64,000 nucleotides of DNA from Streptomyces showdoensis (GTDB lineage: Bacteria; Actinomycetota; Actinomycetes; Streptomycetales; Streptomycetaceae), in contig NZ_BAAAXG010000026.1 of assembly GCF_039535475.1 (NCBI RefSeq), positions 3,343,501 through 3,407,500 of the forward strand, in the 5' to 3' direction. A program made the translations under genes and the position numbers. The notes beneath the pieces are model-generated. The model saw only the letters and a list, made by a program, of their open reading frames with translations. It was not told where the DNA came from and ran no database searches. Position 1 is the first letter of the stretch. Each line of letters begins with the position of its first letter. Positions 50,653 through 59,445 of the stretch are shown in pieces.

Positions 50653-51641
50653 GCGGCGACCTCCTGGCTGATCGCGTCGGTGGTGGACGTCTTCTCGCCG
50701 GTGATGGCGAGGAACACCTCGTCGAGGCTCGGGAGGTGGGTGCCGATGTGGGCGATGCCGAAGCCGCGGGCGCCGAACAGGCCCACCACGGCGGTCAGCT
50801 GCTCGTCGCTGAGGATCGGCACGTACAGCAGGCCCTCGTCGGGCACCACGGTGGCGCCGGCGATCCCGTCGAGGCCGGTCTCGCGGAGCGCGGCGGCCAT
50901 GGCGGGCAGGTCGGCCGGGTCGGCCGGGCGGACCTGGAGGGTGCGGCCGCCGACCCGGGCCTTCAGCTCGTCGACCCCGCCCCGGGCGATGACCCGGCCG
51001 CGGTCGATGACGGTCAGCTCGCTGGCGAGCTGCTCCGCCTCCTCCATGTACTGGGTGGTGAGCAGGACGGTGGCGCCCTCGGCGACCATCCGCTGGACCT
51101 CGTCCCACACCTCGTTGCGGGTGCGCGGGTCGAGGCCGGTGGTCGGCTCGTCCAGGTAGAGCACGGCCGGCCGGCCGATCATGGAGGCGGCCAGGTCGAG
51201 GCGGCGCCGCATGCCGCCGGAGTAGTTCATCGCGGGGCGCTTGGCGGCCTCGGTGAGCGAGAAGCGCTCCAGGAGCTCGTCGGCGCGGGCGCGGGCGTCC
51301 TTGCGGGAGAGGTCGAGCAGCCGCCCGATCATGTACAGGTTCTCCCAGCCGGACAGCTTCTCGTCGACCGAGGCGTACTGTCCGGTGAGGCCTATGGTGC
51401 GGCGCAGCTGGCGGGGCTGGCGCACCACGTCGTAGCCGGCGACGACGGCGGTGCCGGCGTCCGGGACGATGAGGGTGGACAGGCAGCGGACGAGGGTGGT
51501 CTTGCCGGCGCCGTTGGGGCCCAGGACCCCGAGGACGGTGCCCTCGCGGACGTCCAGGTCGACCCCGTCGAGGGCCTTCGTCTCGCCGAAGTGCTTCACG
51601 AGGCCCCGGACCTCGACGGCGTTGGTGTGTGATCGCGTCAT
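50649..51641 (-). CDS. Daunorubicin-resistance-type ABC ATPase (DrrA family)
   Basis: A 330-residue ATPase: Walker A GPNGAGKTT, signature YSGGMRRRLDLAAS, Walker B AVLYLDEPTTGLD, GLTGQYASVDEKLSG Q-loop region, and a DrrA C-terminal domain (ISDEQLTAVVGLFGARGFGIAHIGTHLPSLDEVFLAIT). It energises the adjacent permease. ATG 51641 or 51650 may start it. It lies downstream of a repeat-rich region and not near an obvious regulator gene. Confidence 0.92.
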   Translation of the reverse strand: MTRSHTNAVEVRGLVKHFGETKALDGVDLDVREGTVLGVLGPNGAGKTTLVRCLSTLIVPDAGTAVVAGYDVVRQPRQLRRTIGLTGQYASVDEKLSGWENLYMIGRLLDLSRKDARARADELLERFSLTEAAKRPAMNYSGGMRRRLDLAASMIGRPAVLYLDEPTTGLDPRTRNEVWDEVQRMVAEGATVLLTTQYMEEAEQLASELTVIDRGRVIARGGVDELKARVGGRTLQVRPADPADLPAMAAALRETGLDGIAGATVVPDEGLLYVPILSDEQLTAVVGLFGARGFGIAHIGTHLPSLDEVFLAITGEKTSTTDAISQEVAA

Positions 51642-51671
51642 GTCCACCATGGAACAGGGCGCCACCGACAG

Positions 51672-51760
51672 CGCACCGACAGCCGACCGACAGCACCGCC
51701 TACAGACGCCTACAGACGCCTACAGGCACCTGCAGACGCCTACAGCACCCACCTACAGAT
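51672..51760. repeat. GCCTACAGAC tandem repeat
   Basis: The spacer between the DrrA and panB genes holds about eight imperfect 10-base units (CGCCTACAGA and CACCTACAGA variants). No gene is apparent, and the array lies upstream of the DrrA gene. Confidence 0.85.
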
Positions 51761-51802
51761 GCCTGCACACCTGCGGACGTCTGCGTGGACGCCGGAGGAA
51801 GC

Positions 51803-51840
51803 CGACAGCCCGCCGACGGGGGACGGTCGGCGGGCTGTCG
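51803..51840 (-). terminator. Strong terminator hairpin after panB
   Basis: A perfect 15-bp stem (CGACAGCCCGCCGAC with its complement) and eight-base loop, 26 bases beyond the panB stop codon. TTCTT follows on the plus strand. Confidence 0.8.
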
Positions 51841-51866
51841 TTCTTACCGGGAGGGTCCGCGGCGTT

Positions 51867-52730
51867 CTAGTGGAAGCTGTGCTCCTCGGCGGGGAACGCC
51901 CCGCCGGCGACGTCCTCGGCGAAGGCGCGGGCGGCGTCGCCGAGCGTCTCGCGGAGGTTGGCGTACTGCTTGGTGAAGCGCGGCACCTTGCCGCCGGTCA
52001 GACCGGCCATGTCGGTCCAGACGAGGACCTGCGCGTCCGTGTCGGGTCCGGCGCCGATGCCGATGGTGGGGATGTGCAGCGAGCGGGTGACCTCGGCGGC
52101 CAGTTCGGCCGGGACGAGCTCCAGGACGACGGCGAAGGCGCCCGCGTCCTGCGCCGCCTTGGCGTCGCTGAGCAGCCGGTGGGCGGCCTCGTCGGAGCGG
52201 CCCTGCACCCGGTAGCCCATGGTGTTCACGGACTGCGGGGTCAGGCCCAGGTGGGACATGACGGGGATGCCGGCCTGGACGAGCAGCTCGGTCTGCGGCA
52301 GCGAGCGCTCGCCGCCCTCCAGCTTGACCGCGCCGACGCCGGCGTCCTTGACCAGCCGGGTGGCGTTGCGCAGGGCCTGGACCGGGCCCTCCTGGTACGA
52401 GCCGAAGGGGAGGTCGCCGACGACCAGGGCGCGCTTGGTGCCCCGTACGACGGCGGCGGAGAGCAGCGTCATCTCGTCCATCGTGACGGGCACGGTGGTG
52501 TCGTAGCCGAGGTGACAGTTGCCCATGGAGTCGCCGACGAGGACCACCGGGATGCCGGCCTCGTCGAAGACGGAGGCGGTCATGGCGTCGTAGGCGGTGA
52601 GCATGGGCCACTTCTCGCCGCGGGTCTTGGCGGCGGCGATGTCGTGGACGGTGATGCGGCGGGTGCCCTTCCCCCCGTACAGCGCCTTGCTGCTGTCGGC
52701 GGGCGGTTTCTGGGCAGCCTGAAGCGTCAT
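51867..52730 (-). CDS. panB: 3-methyl-2-oxobutanoate hydroxymethyltransferase
   Basis: A 287-residue PanB: KTRGEKWPMLTAYDAMTASVFDEAGIPVVLVGDSMGNCHLGYDTT, EMTLLSAAVVRGTKRALVVGDLPFGSYQEG, VKLEGG and PVMSHLGLTPQS. It makes ketopantoate, the first step of pantothenate and coenzyme A. The catalytic Glu and magnesium-binding Asp are in place. Stands alone. Confidence 0.95.
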   Translation of the reverse strand: MTLQAAQKPPADSSKALYGGKGTRRITVHDIAAAKTRGEKWPMLTAYDAMTASVFDEAGIPVVLVGDSMGNCHLGYDTTVPVTMDEMTLLSAAVVRGTKRALVVGDLPFGSYQEGPVQALRNATRLVKDAGVGAVKLEGGERSLPQTELLVQAGIPVMSHLGLTPQSVNTMGYRVQGRSDEAAHRLLSDAKAAQDAGAFAVVLELVPAELAAEVTRSLHIPTIGIGAGPDTDAQVLVWTDMAGLTGGKVPRFTKQYANLRETLGDAARAFAEDVAGGAFPAEEHSFH

Positions 52731-52969
52731 GGTGAACGGCTCCTTTTGTCATCTCGAGGCGCCCTGTGGCGTCCCCGGACCATGTCCATGGTGGCACTTC
52801 GCCGGGGGGACGGGGAAGTGGGGCGGAGTGGCGCTGTTCACACCGCCGCAACGCGGCGCAATGTGCCGCCGGGGGTCGTCGGCGGTCGTCGGTGGGCGGG
52901 TCGGTAAAGAAAACGTCAGCTTTTTCGATACGAGACGGTCTCGTATCGAAATGAGCTTAGGGTGAGGGC
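52731..52969. other. Intergenic region with TetR operator
   Basis: The 239-base gap between panB (leaving) and the MFS gene (entering) holds the palindrome at 52923-52951 and otherwise no gene. Confidence 0.6.
52923..52951. promoter_or_regulatory. Perfect 29-bp palindrome, probable TetR operator
   Basis: Two 14-base arms (TTTCGATACGAGAC and GTCTCGTATCGAAA) surround a single G. It ends 18 bases before the MFS start codon. A TetR-family gene lies immediately after the MFS gene, so it is the probable site of drug-responsive repression. Confidence 0.8.
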
Positions 52970-54583
52970 ATGTCTCAGCCGTCCCCCGTACTCGCCGCAC
53001 CCCGGATACCCGAGGCCGTGCACCGCCGCCGCTGGGCGATCCTCGGCGTCCTCATGCTCAGCCTGCTGATCGTCGTCCTCGACAACTCGATCCTGAACGT
53101 CGCGGTCAAGACGATCGCCAGCCCCGCCCCCACCGGCATCGGCGCCACCCAGAGCGAGCTGGAGTGGGCCATCAACTCCTACACGCTCGTCTTCGCCGGG
53201 CTCCTGTTCACCTCCGGCCTCCTCGGCGACCGCCTCGGGCGCAAGAAGGTGCTGCTCTTCGGCATCACCGTCTTCGGCCTGGCCTCCGCGCTCGCCGCGC
53301 TCTCCGGCTCGCCGGGCGAGCTCATCGCCTACCGGGCGCTGATGGGCCTCGGCGCCGCGTTCGTCATGCCGGCCACGCTGGCCGTCCTCATGAACGTCTT
53401 CGAGCGCGACGAGCAGCCCAAGGCCATCGGCATCTGGGCCGGCAGCGTCGGCCTGGCCATCGCCGTCGGCCCCATCACCGGCGGCATCCTGCTGGAGCAC
53501 TTCTGGTGGGGCTCGATCTTCCTGGTCAACGTGCCCGTCGTGCTGCTCGCGCTGGTCCTCATGGCCTGGCTCGTGCCCGACTCCAAGGACCCGAAGCCCG
53601 GCCGGATCGACCTGCCCGGCGTGCTCCTCTCCGTCCTCGGCCTGGTCCTGCTCGTGTACGGCATCATCCGCGGCGGCGAGCTGGCGAGCGTCACCGACGT
53701 CACCGTACTGGTGCCCGCCCTGGCCGGTCTCGCGATCCTGGCCGGATTCGTGCTGTACGAGAAGCGCGCCGACCACCCGGCGCTCGACATCTCGTACTTC
53801 CGCAAGCCCGCGTTCTCGGCCGCCGTCGCCGCCATCGCGCTGGTCTTCTTCGCCCTGCTCGGCGTGACCTTCTTCTCCGCGTTCTACCTGCAGAGCGTCC
53901 GCGGCTACAGCGCCCTGGAGTCCGGCCTGCTCATCCTGCCGCTCGCCATCGCCCAGATGCTGTTCTCGCCGCGCGCCCGGCTCGTCGTCGAGCGCTTCGG
54001 CGCCAAGGCCGTGTGCACCGCCGGCATGCTGGCCGTCGCCCTGGGCCTGGGGGCCTTCGCCTTCTTCGACGCCGGCACCCCGATCTGGGTCCTCGAAGTG
54101 GTCTTCTTCGTGCAGGGCGCCGGCATGGCGCACATCATGCCGCCGGTCACCGTCGCCGTGATGCAGGCGCTGCCCCGCGAGAAGGCGGGCTCCGGCTCGG
54201 CGATCAACAACACCTTCCGCCAGGTCGGCGGCGCGCTCGGCGTGGCCGTGCTCGGCTCCGTCCTGTCCTCCACCTACCGCGGCGGCATCGAGGGCCACCT
54301 CGGCGCGGTCCCGCCGGGCCTGCGCGAAGCGGCCGGCGAGTCCATCGAGGCCACCCTGGCGGTCGCCGAGAAGCTGGGCCCGGCCGGGCGCGGCCTGGTC
54401 GCCCCCGCGTACGACGCCTTCCTCGACGCCATGCACGTCACCGCCATCGGCTCCGCCGCCGTCGCCCTCCTGGGCGCGGTCGTCGTCGCCGTCTTCCTCC
54501 CCGGCCGTACCCCGGCGCCCGGCGCGGAGCGGGCCTCCGTTCCCGCCGGCCGGGCCGAGGCGGGAGAATCGGTGACGAGGTAA
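52970..54583 (+). CDS. DHA2-family multidrug MFS exporter (14 helices)
   Basis: A 537-residue drug:H+ antiporter-2 family protein with 14 predicted helices. Motifs are [20 protein letters not shown] in helix 1, [15 protein letters not shown] (motif A) and [19 protein letters not shown] (motif C). It expels toxic compounds. It is preceded by the 29-bp palindrome and followed by the TetR regulator, a standard self-regulated resistance pair. Confidence 0.92.
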   Translation: MSQPSPVLAAPRIPEAVHRRRWAILGVLMLSLLIVVLDNSILNVAVKTIASPAPTGIGATQSELEWAINSYTLVFAGLLFTSGLLGDRLGRKKVLLFGITVFGLASALAALSGSPGELIAYRALMGLGAAFVMPATLAVLMNVFERDEQPKAIGIWAGSVGLAIAVGPITGGILLEHFWWGSIFLVNVPVVLLALVLMAWLVPDSKDPKPGRIDLPGVLLSVLGLVLLVYGIIRGGELASVTDVTVLVPALAGLAILAGFVLYEKRADHPALDISYFRKPAFSAAVAAIALVFFALLGVTFFSAFYLQSVRGYSALESGLLILPLAIAQMLFSPRARLVVERFGAKAVCTAGMLAVALGLGAFAFFDAGTPIWVLEVVFFVQGAGMAHIMPPVTVAVMQALPREKAGSGSAINNTFRQVGGALGVAVLGSVLSSTYRGGIEGHLGAVPPGLREAAGESIEATLAVAEKLGPAGRGLVAPAYDAFLDAMHVTAIGSAAVALLGAVVVAVFLPGRTPAPGAERASVPAGRAEAGESVTR

Positions 54584-54633
54584 CGACAGGGACGACGGTG
54601 GCCGAGGGGCCCGGGCGGAGAGGCGGAGCGGAC

Positions 54634-55275
54634 GTGACGCGGGAGAACGGCGGGGCAGGGGCGACGGACCCGGCCGAGGACTGCGCCGGGTCCGCGCGGC
54701 GCGGCCGGCCGCGGAGCGAGGCGGCGGAGCAGGCCATCTTCGACGCGGCGATCGGGCTCCTGGAGGGCGGGACGCCGCTGACCGAGGTGTCCATCGAGAA
54801 GATCGCCCGCACCGCCGGGGTCGGCAAGGCCACCATCTACCGGCGCTGGCCCGGCAAGGAGGAGCTCTTCGTCGACCTCCTGCGCTCCGTCGAGCCCCCG
54901 GACCCGGTGCTGCCCGGCGACTCGGTCCGGGGCGACCTCGTCGTCCTCATGGAGTCGATCCGGCGGCGCGGACTCGCCAAGCGGAACTCGGCGCTGCTGC
55001 ACAACGTGTTCTCGCAGATGCAGGCGTACCCCAAGCTGTGGGACACCTACCACCAGGTCGTCATCGAGCCCCGCCGCCTCCTCGGCCTGGACCTGGTCCG
55101 GCGCGGGATGGCGCTCGGCGAGATCCGCGACGACCTGGACGTCGAACTCGTCAACGACCTCTTCACCGGCCCGCTCCTGCTGCGCACCGTCATCCGCCCC
55201 GGCGCCACGCTGGAACCGGACCTCGCCGAGCGGGTCGTCGACGCCGTCCTGGAGGGCCTGCGCCCGCGCGACTGA
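54634..55275 (+). CDS. TetR/AcrR family regulator of the MFS exporter
   Basis: A 213-residue regulator: RRGRPRSEAAEQAIFDAAIGLLEG, HTH TEVSIEKIARTAGVGKATIYRRWPGKEELFVDLL, then a TetR_C domain. GTG 54634 has GGAG six bases upstream; GTG 54598 is a longer alternative with a weaker site. It should bind the palindrome at 52923-52951 and release it on ligand binding. Confidence 0.9.
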   Translation: MTRENGGAGATDPAEDCAGSARRGRPRSEAAEQAIFDAAIGLLEGGTPLTEVSIEKIARTAGVGKATIYRRWPGKEELFVDLLRSVEPPDPVLPGDSVRGDLVVLMESIRRRGLAKRNSALLHNVFSQMQAYPKLWDTYHQVVIEPRRLLGLDLVRRGMALGEIRDDLDVELVNDLFTGPLLLRTVIRPGATLEPDLAERVVDAVLEGLRPRD

Positions 55276-55444
55276 CCCCACGGGGACGAGTCGTACGAAT
55301 GTGCGCGTTCTGTCACAGGAGTACGTCCCGCGCCACGTGCAGGAACCCGCCACGCGGCTCTGTCGTCCCTCGGGGAGTACGACCGAACCGGAATCGCCTA
55401 GGGTCGAGACCGGGTCGCAGAGCAAGGCAGTGAGGACGGCAGCG

Positions 55445-56470
55445 ATGACGCGGGTGGACATGACGGAGACCGAGAACGGCGGCGCGCCGCACGACAAGGG
55501 CCCCGCCTCCCGGTTCGCCCACCGCCTGCGGTCGCTGCGCGGCGACCGCGGCATCTGGCGCCGGGGCGTCCTCCTCGCCCTGTGCGCGGTGCTGCTGACG
55601 CTCCTGATGGTGTTCCACTCGGACATCCCCAACCGGATCGGCAACCTCGGCAGCCTGACCGAGACCTTCCTGCCCTGGCTCGGCCTCTTCGTGCCGCTGC
55701 TCCTCGTGCTGGCCCTGCTGCGCCGCTCCGCGACCGCGCTGATCGCCCTGCTGCTGCCGGCCGTCGTCTGGGTCAACCTCTTCGGCGGCCTGATCGTCGA
55801 CAAGTCGGCGTCCGGCGGCGACCTCACCGTGGTCAGCCACAACGTGAACGCCGACAACCCCGACCCCGAGGGCACGGCCCGTCAGATCGCCGCCTCCGGG
55901 GCGGACGTGGTGGCCCTGGAGGAGCTCAAGGGCGACATGGTGCCCACCTACGAGAGCGTCCTGGCCGACACGTACCGGTACCACTCCGTGCAGGGCACGG
56001 TCGGTCTGTGGAGCAAGTACCCGCTGCGCGGGGTCCGGCCGGTCGACATCCGGATGGGCTGGACCCGCGCCATGCGGGCCACCGTCGCCGCCCCCGCCGG
56101 AGAGGTGGCGGTCTACGTGGCCCACCTCCCCTCCGTACGGGTCAAGCTGAACGCCGGCTTCACCGCCAACCAGCGCGACAACAGCGTCGTCGCCCTCGGC
56201 GAGGCCATCTCCCACGACCCGCACCAGCGGGTCGTGCTGCTCGGCGACCTGAACGGCACCATGAACGACCGCTCCCTCAACGCGGTCACCTCGCAGCTGC
56301 GTTCCACGCAGGGCGCGGCCGGCGACGGCTTCGGCTTCAGCTGGCCCGCGTCCTTCCCGATGGCCCGCATCGACCAGATCATGGTGAAGGGCGTGGAGCC
56401 GCTCTCCTCCTGGACCCTCCCCCAGACGAAGAGCGACCACCTGCCGGTCGCGGCCCGCCTGAAGCTCTGA
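55445..56470 (+). CDS. Membrane-anchored endonuclease/exonuclease/phosphatase family protein
   Basis: A 341-residue protein. The first 120 residues have three hydrophobic helices; the rest is the EEP fold with VVSHNVNADN, LEELKGD, LLGDLNGTMNDRS and KSDHLPVAARLKL, the metal and catalytic residues of the DNase I-like fold. Likely a membrane-bound phosphodiesterase with its active domain outside. ATG 55445 is preceded by a weak AGGAC. No neighbour identifies its substrate. Confidence 0.88.
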   Translation: MTRVDMTETENGGAPHDKGPASRFAHRLRSLRGDRGIWRRGVLLALCAVLLTLLMVFHSDIPNRIGNLGSLTETFLPWLGLFVPLLLVLALLRRSATALIALLLPAVVWVNLFGGLIVDKSASGGDLTVVSHNVNADNPDPEGTARQIAASGADVVALEELKGDMVPTYESVLADTYRYHSVQGTVGLWSKYPLRGVRPVDIRMGWTRAMRATVAAPAGEVAVYVAHLPSVRVKLNAGFTANQRDNSVVALGEAISHDPHQRVVLLGDLNGTMNDRSLNAVTSQLRSTQGAAGDGFGFSWPASFPMARIDQIMVKGVEPLSSWTLPQTKSDHLPVAARLKL

Positions 56471-56509
56471 GCCCGGCGGCCGGAGCGGCCCGGGCCGCCG
56501 GAGCCTCCG

Positions 56510-58267
56510 TCAGGAGCGGGTCTCCCGCCAGCGGTTGGTGATGGGCAGCCGGCGGTCCTTGCCGAAGCCCTTCGCGGAGATCTTGGTGCCCGGCGGGTAC
56601 TGGCGGCGCTTGTACTCCGCCGTGTCCACCATCCGCAGGGTGCGGGCCACCAGCTCCTCGTCGAAGCCGGCCGCGACGATCTCGTCCTTGCCCCGGTCCC
56701 GGTCGACGTAGAGCTCCAGGATCCGGTCCAGCACCGCGTAGTCCGGCAGCGAGTCCGTGTCGACCTGGTCCGGGCGGAGTTCGGCGCTCGGCGGCTTGCT
56801 GATCGAGTTCTCCGGGATCGGCGGGACCTGACCGCGCTCCTCGGCGGCCCGGTTGCGCCAGCGGGCGAGCCGGAAGACGTCCGACTTGTAGACGTCCTTG
56901 ATGGGCCCGTACGCGCCGACGGAGTCGCCGTACAGGGTGGAGTAGCCCACCGCCAGCTCGGACTTGTTGCCCGGTGCGAGGACCAGGTGGCCCTCCTGGT
57001 TGGAGAGCGCCATGAGCAGCGTGCCGCGCAGCCGGGACTGCAGGTTCTCCTCGGCGAGGCCGGTCAGGCCGAGGGAGCCCATGTAGGCGTCGAACATCGG
57101 CTCGATGGAGACGGTGCGGAAGTCGAGGCCGGTGCGGCGGGCCAGTTCGGCGGCGTCGCCGCGCGAGTGGTCCGAGGAGTACTTCGAGGGCATCGACACG
57201 CCGTGCACGTGCGCGGCGCCCACCGCGTCGCAGGCGATGGCGGCGACCAGGGCGGAGTCGATGCCGCCGGACAGGCCGACCAGGACGGACCGGAAGCCGT
57301 TCTTGGCGACGTACGCCCGCAGGCCGACGACCAGCGCCGAGTAGACCTCCTCGTCGTCGTCGAGCCGCTCCGCGTAGCCGCCGGTCACCTCCCGCTCGTA
57401 CGGCGGCAGCGGCTCCTCGGAGAGCACCACCCGGTCGATCCGCAGTCCGTCGTCGACGGTCCCCCCGGGGGCGTCCGGGAGCGCGGCGGGCAGGTCGAGG
57501 TCCAGGATCACGCTGCCCTCGGCGAACTGCGGGGCGCGCGCGACGACCTCGCCCGCGGCGTCCACGACGATCGAGTCGCCGTCGAAGACCAGGTCGTCCT
57601 GGCCGCCCGTGCTCGCGAGGTAGGCGGTGGTGCAGCCGGCCTCCTGGGCGCGCTTGCGGACCAGTTCGAGGCGGGTGTCGTCCTTGTTCCGCTCGTACGG
57701 CGAGGCGTTGACCGAGAGCAGCAGTCCGGCCCGGGCGCTGCGGGCCGCCGGGACCCGGCCGCCCTCCTGCCACAGGTCCTCGCAGATGGCGAGGGCGACG
57801 TCGACGCCGTGGACGCGGAGTACCGGCAGGGTGTCGCCCGGGACGAAGTAGCGGTACTCGTCGAAGACGCCGTAGTTGGGCAGGTGGTGCTTGGCGAAGC
57901 GCAGCACCACCTCGCCGCGGTACAGCACCGCGGCGGCGTTCTCCGGGGAGCCGGCGGGCCGGCCGAGCCGGGGCCGGTCGCGCTCGGACCGGTCGAGGTA
58001 GCCGACGAGGACCGGCAGCTCGCCGAGGCCCTCGGCCGCGAGGCGCCGCCCGAGCGCCCGCAGGGCGTCCCGGGAGGCCTCGACGAACGAGGGGCGCAGC
58101 GCCAGGTCCTCGACGGGGTAGCCGGTCAGCACCATCTCGGGGAAGGCGACGAGGTGCGCCCCCTGCTCGGCGGCGTGCCGGGTCCACTGGACGACGGCCT
58201 CGGCGTTGCCGGCGAGATCGCCGACCGTCGAGTCGATCTGATTCAGGGCGAGGCGTAGTTGAGGCAC
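56510..58267 (-). CDS. nadE: Glutamine-dependent NAD+ synthetase
   Basis: A 585-residue two-domain enzyme. The N-terminal nitrilase-like glutaminase has Glu44, Lys127 and Cys162 (ICEDLW). The C-terminal synthetase has the PP-loop SGGIDSAL (333-340). It converts nicotinic acid adenine dinucleotide to NAD+ with glutamine. GTG 58267 gives the usual start VPQLRLALNQIDSTVGD, after a G-run that could act as ribosome site. Confidence 0.95.
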   Translation of the reverse strand: MPQLRLALNQIDSTVGDLAGNAEAVVQWTRHAAEQGAHLVAFPEMVLTGYPVEDLALRPSFVEASRDALRALGRRLAAEGLGELPVLVGYLDRSERDRPRLGRPAGSPENAAAVLYRGEVVLRFAKHHLPNYGVFDEYRYFVPGDTLPVLRVHGVDVALAICEDLWQEGGRVPAARSARAGLLLSVNASPYERNKDDTRLELVRKRAQEAGCTTAYLASTGGQDDLVFDGDSIVVDAAGEVVARAPQFAEGSVILDLDLPAALPDAPGGTVDDGLRIDRVVLSEEPLPPYEREVTGGYAERLDDDEEVYSALVVGLRAYVAKNGFRSVLVGLSGGIDSALVAAIACDAVGAAHVHGVSMPSKYSSDHSRGDAAELARRTGLDFRTVSIEPMFDAYMGSLGLTGLAEENLQSRLRGTLLMALSNQEGHLVLAPGNKSELAVGYSTLYGDSVGAYGPIKDVYKSDVFRLARWRNRAAEERGQVPPIPENSISKPPSAELRPDQVDTDSLPDYAVLDRILELYVDRDRGKDEIVAAGFDEELVARTLRMVDTAEYKRRQYPPGTKISAKGFGKDRRLPITNRWRETRS

Positions 58268-58336
58268 CCCCCCCAGTCTAATCGTCAATTCGACGCTATG
58301 TCCTGGGGAATGCCCGGGAACGCCCGGGGAACGGGA

Positions 58337-58363
58337 ACGGCGGGCGCGATCCGCGCCCGCCGT
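58337..58363 (-). terminator. Terminator hairpin after the DUF4190 gene
   Basis: A perfect 12-bp stem (ACGGCGGGCGCG with its complement) with a three-base loop, 49 bases beyond the minus-strand stop codon. Confidence 0.7.
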
Positions 58364-58411
58364 CCCCGGATTCCGTCCGGCTGCCGTGCCGCTCTCGCGC
58401 GGCGTCAGGCC

Positions 58412-59245
58412 CTACTTCGTCGGGCCGGTCCAGACCGCGGAGTCGTGGTCCAGCACGGTCGGGGAGATCTCCACCTGGAGCTCGCCGGCGGCGTCGGGCT
58501 TCACGCCGAAGGTGAAGTCGGCCTTGGCCTGCTTGCCGGGGAGCACCTTGCCCTCGAAGGGCTTGGTGGCGTAGCTGCCGTCGAAGACCATCTCGGCGGC
58601 CGCGCCGTTGGCGTCGCTCGCGTTCGGCAGGGCGGCCGTGATGTCGACGGCCTCCTTGCTGCCGTTGACGATGGTGACGGTCACCTGGAAGGCCTTGTTG
58701 CCCTTGGTGAAACCGGCCGCGAACTCGTCGGGCTTGTGGGCGCGCGGCTTGGAGACGGTGACCTTGATGCCGTCCTCGTACGTGAAGGTCTCACCGAACT
58801 TCAGCGCCTCGGGGGCCTTGTCGGACGGGTCGGCCGAGGGCTCGGCGGCGCCCTTGCTCGGCTCGGCGGAGGAGCTGGCGGCGCCCTTCAGGCCGCCCTC
58901 CTTCTCCAGCTCGTCGGCGACGTCCTTCACGGCGGTGGCGATGACGACCGTCCAGACGATCGCGACCAGGACCGAGACGGCGCCCAGGACCAGGCCGGTG
59001 ACGGCCATGCCCTTGTTGGTGGCCAGGCCCTTGCCGGCCCGCGAGGCGCCGACGATGCCGAAGATCAGGGCCAGCAGGCCCAGGATCGCGCCCAGCCAGA
59101 AGAGGAAGGGGATGATCGCGAAGACCAGGCCCACGATGCCGAGCACCAGTGCCGTGGTGCCGAGCCCGTTGCGGGGCTGGGCCGGGGGCTGCATCCCCGG
59201 GGCGCCCCAGGGCTGCTGGTCGGGGGAGTGGGTGGGCATGGTCAT
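58412..59245 (-). CDS. DUF4190/DUF4352-type membrane protein
   Basis: A 277-residue protein: Pro/Gln-rich N-terminus (MTMPTHSPDQQPWGAPGMQPPAQP), two or three hydrophobic helices (LGTTALVLGIVGLVFAIIPFLFWLGAILGLLALIFGIVG), then a linker and an Ig-like DUF4352 domain (FTYEDGIKVTVSKPRAHKPDEFAAGFTKGNKAFQVTVTIVNGSKE) facing outside. AAGGA is at normal distance from ATG 59245. The family is widespread in actinobacteria; function unknown. Confidence 0.88.
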   Translation of the reverse strand: MTMPTHSPDQQPWGAPGMQPPAQPRNGLGTTALVLGIVGLVFAIIPFLFWLGAILGLLALIFGIVGASRAGKGLATNKGMAVTGLVLGAVSVLVAIVWTVVIATAVKDVADELEKEGGLKGAASSSAEPSKGAAEPSADPSDKAPEALKFGETFTYEDGIKVTVSKPRAHKPDEFAAGFTKGNKAFQVTVTIVNGSKEAVDITAALPNASDANGAAAEMVFDGSYATKPFEGKVLPGKQAKADFTFGVKPDAAGELQVEISPTVLDHDSAVWTGPTK

Positions 59246-59445
59246 GCAGTGTCCTTCGAGAGGGTTCGGGGCATGGCAAGACCGCCCCACCCCTGGAGGT
59301 CATGACCGTAAGCCAGGTGGATGTGAAGAGACCAGTTGATTTGTGAACGAGACGTGTTCGTGATCCACACGAGGGCCGGAACACGCGGGTTCCCGCCTCT
59401 TTCGGCCGACATGCGAAGCCGGTCCGGGCCGCTGATCATGGGCCC

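Noticed and set aside
46473..51641. BTAD regulator plus DrrAB as a cluster-situated antibiotic regulator and resistance set
   Set aside because: No biosynthetic enzyme genes (PKS, NRPS, terpene) occur in the window, so the arrangement alone does not define a cluster.
56473..56501. A hairpin between the EEP gene and nadE
   Set aside because: Only an 8-9 bp stem with an 11-base loop, too weak to call a terminator.
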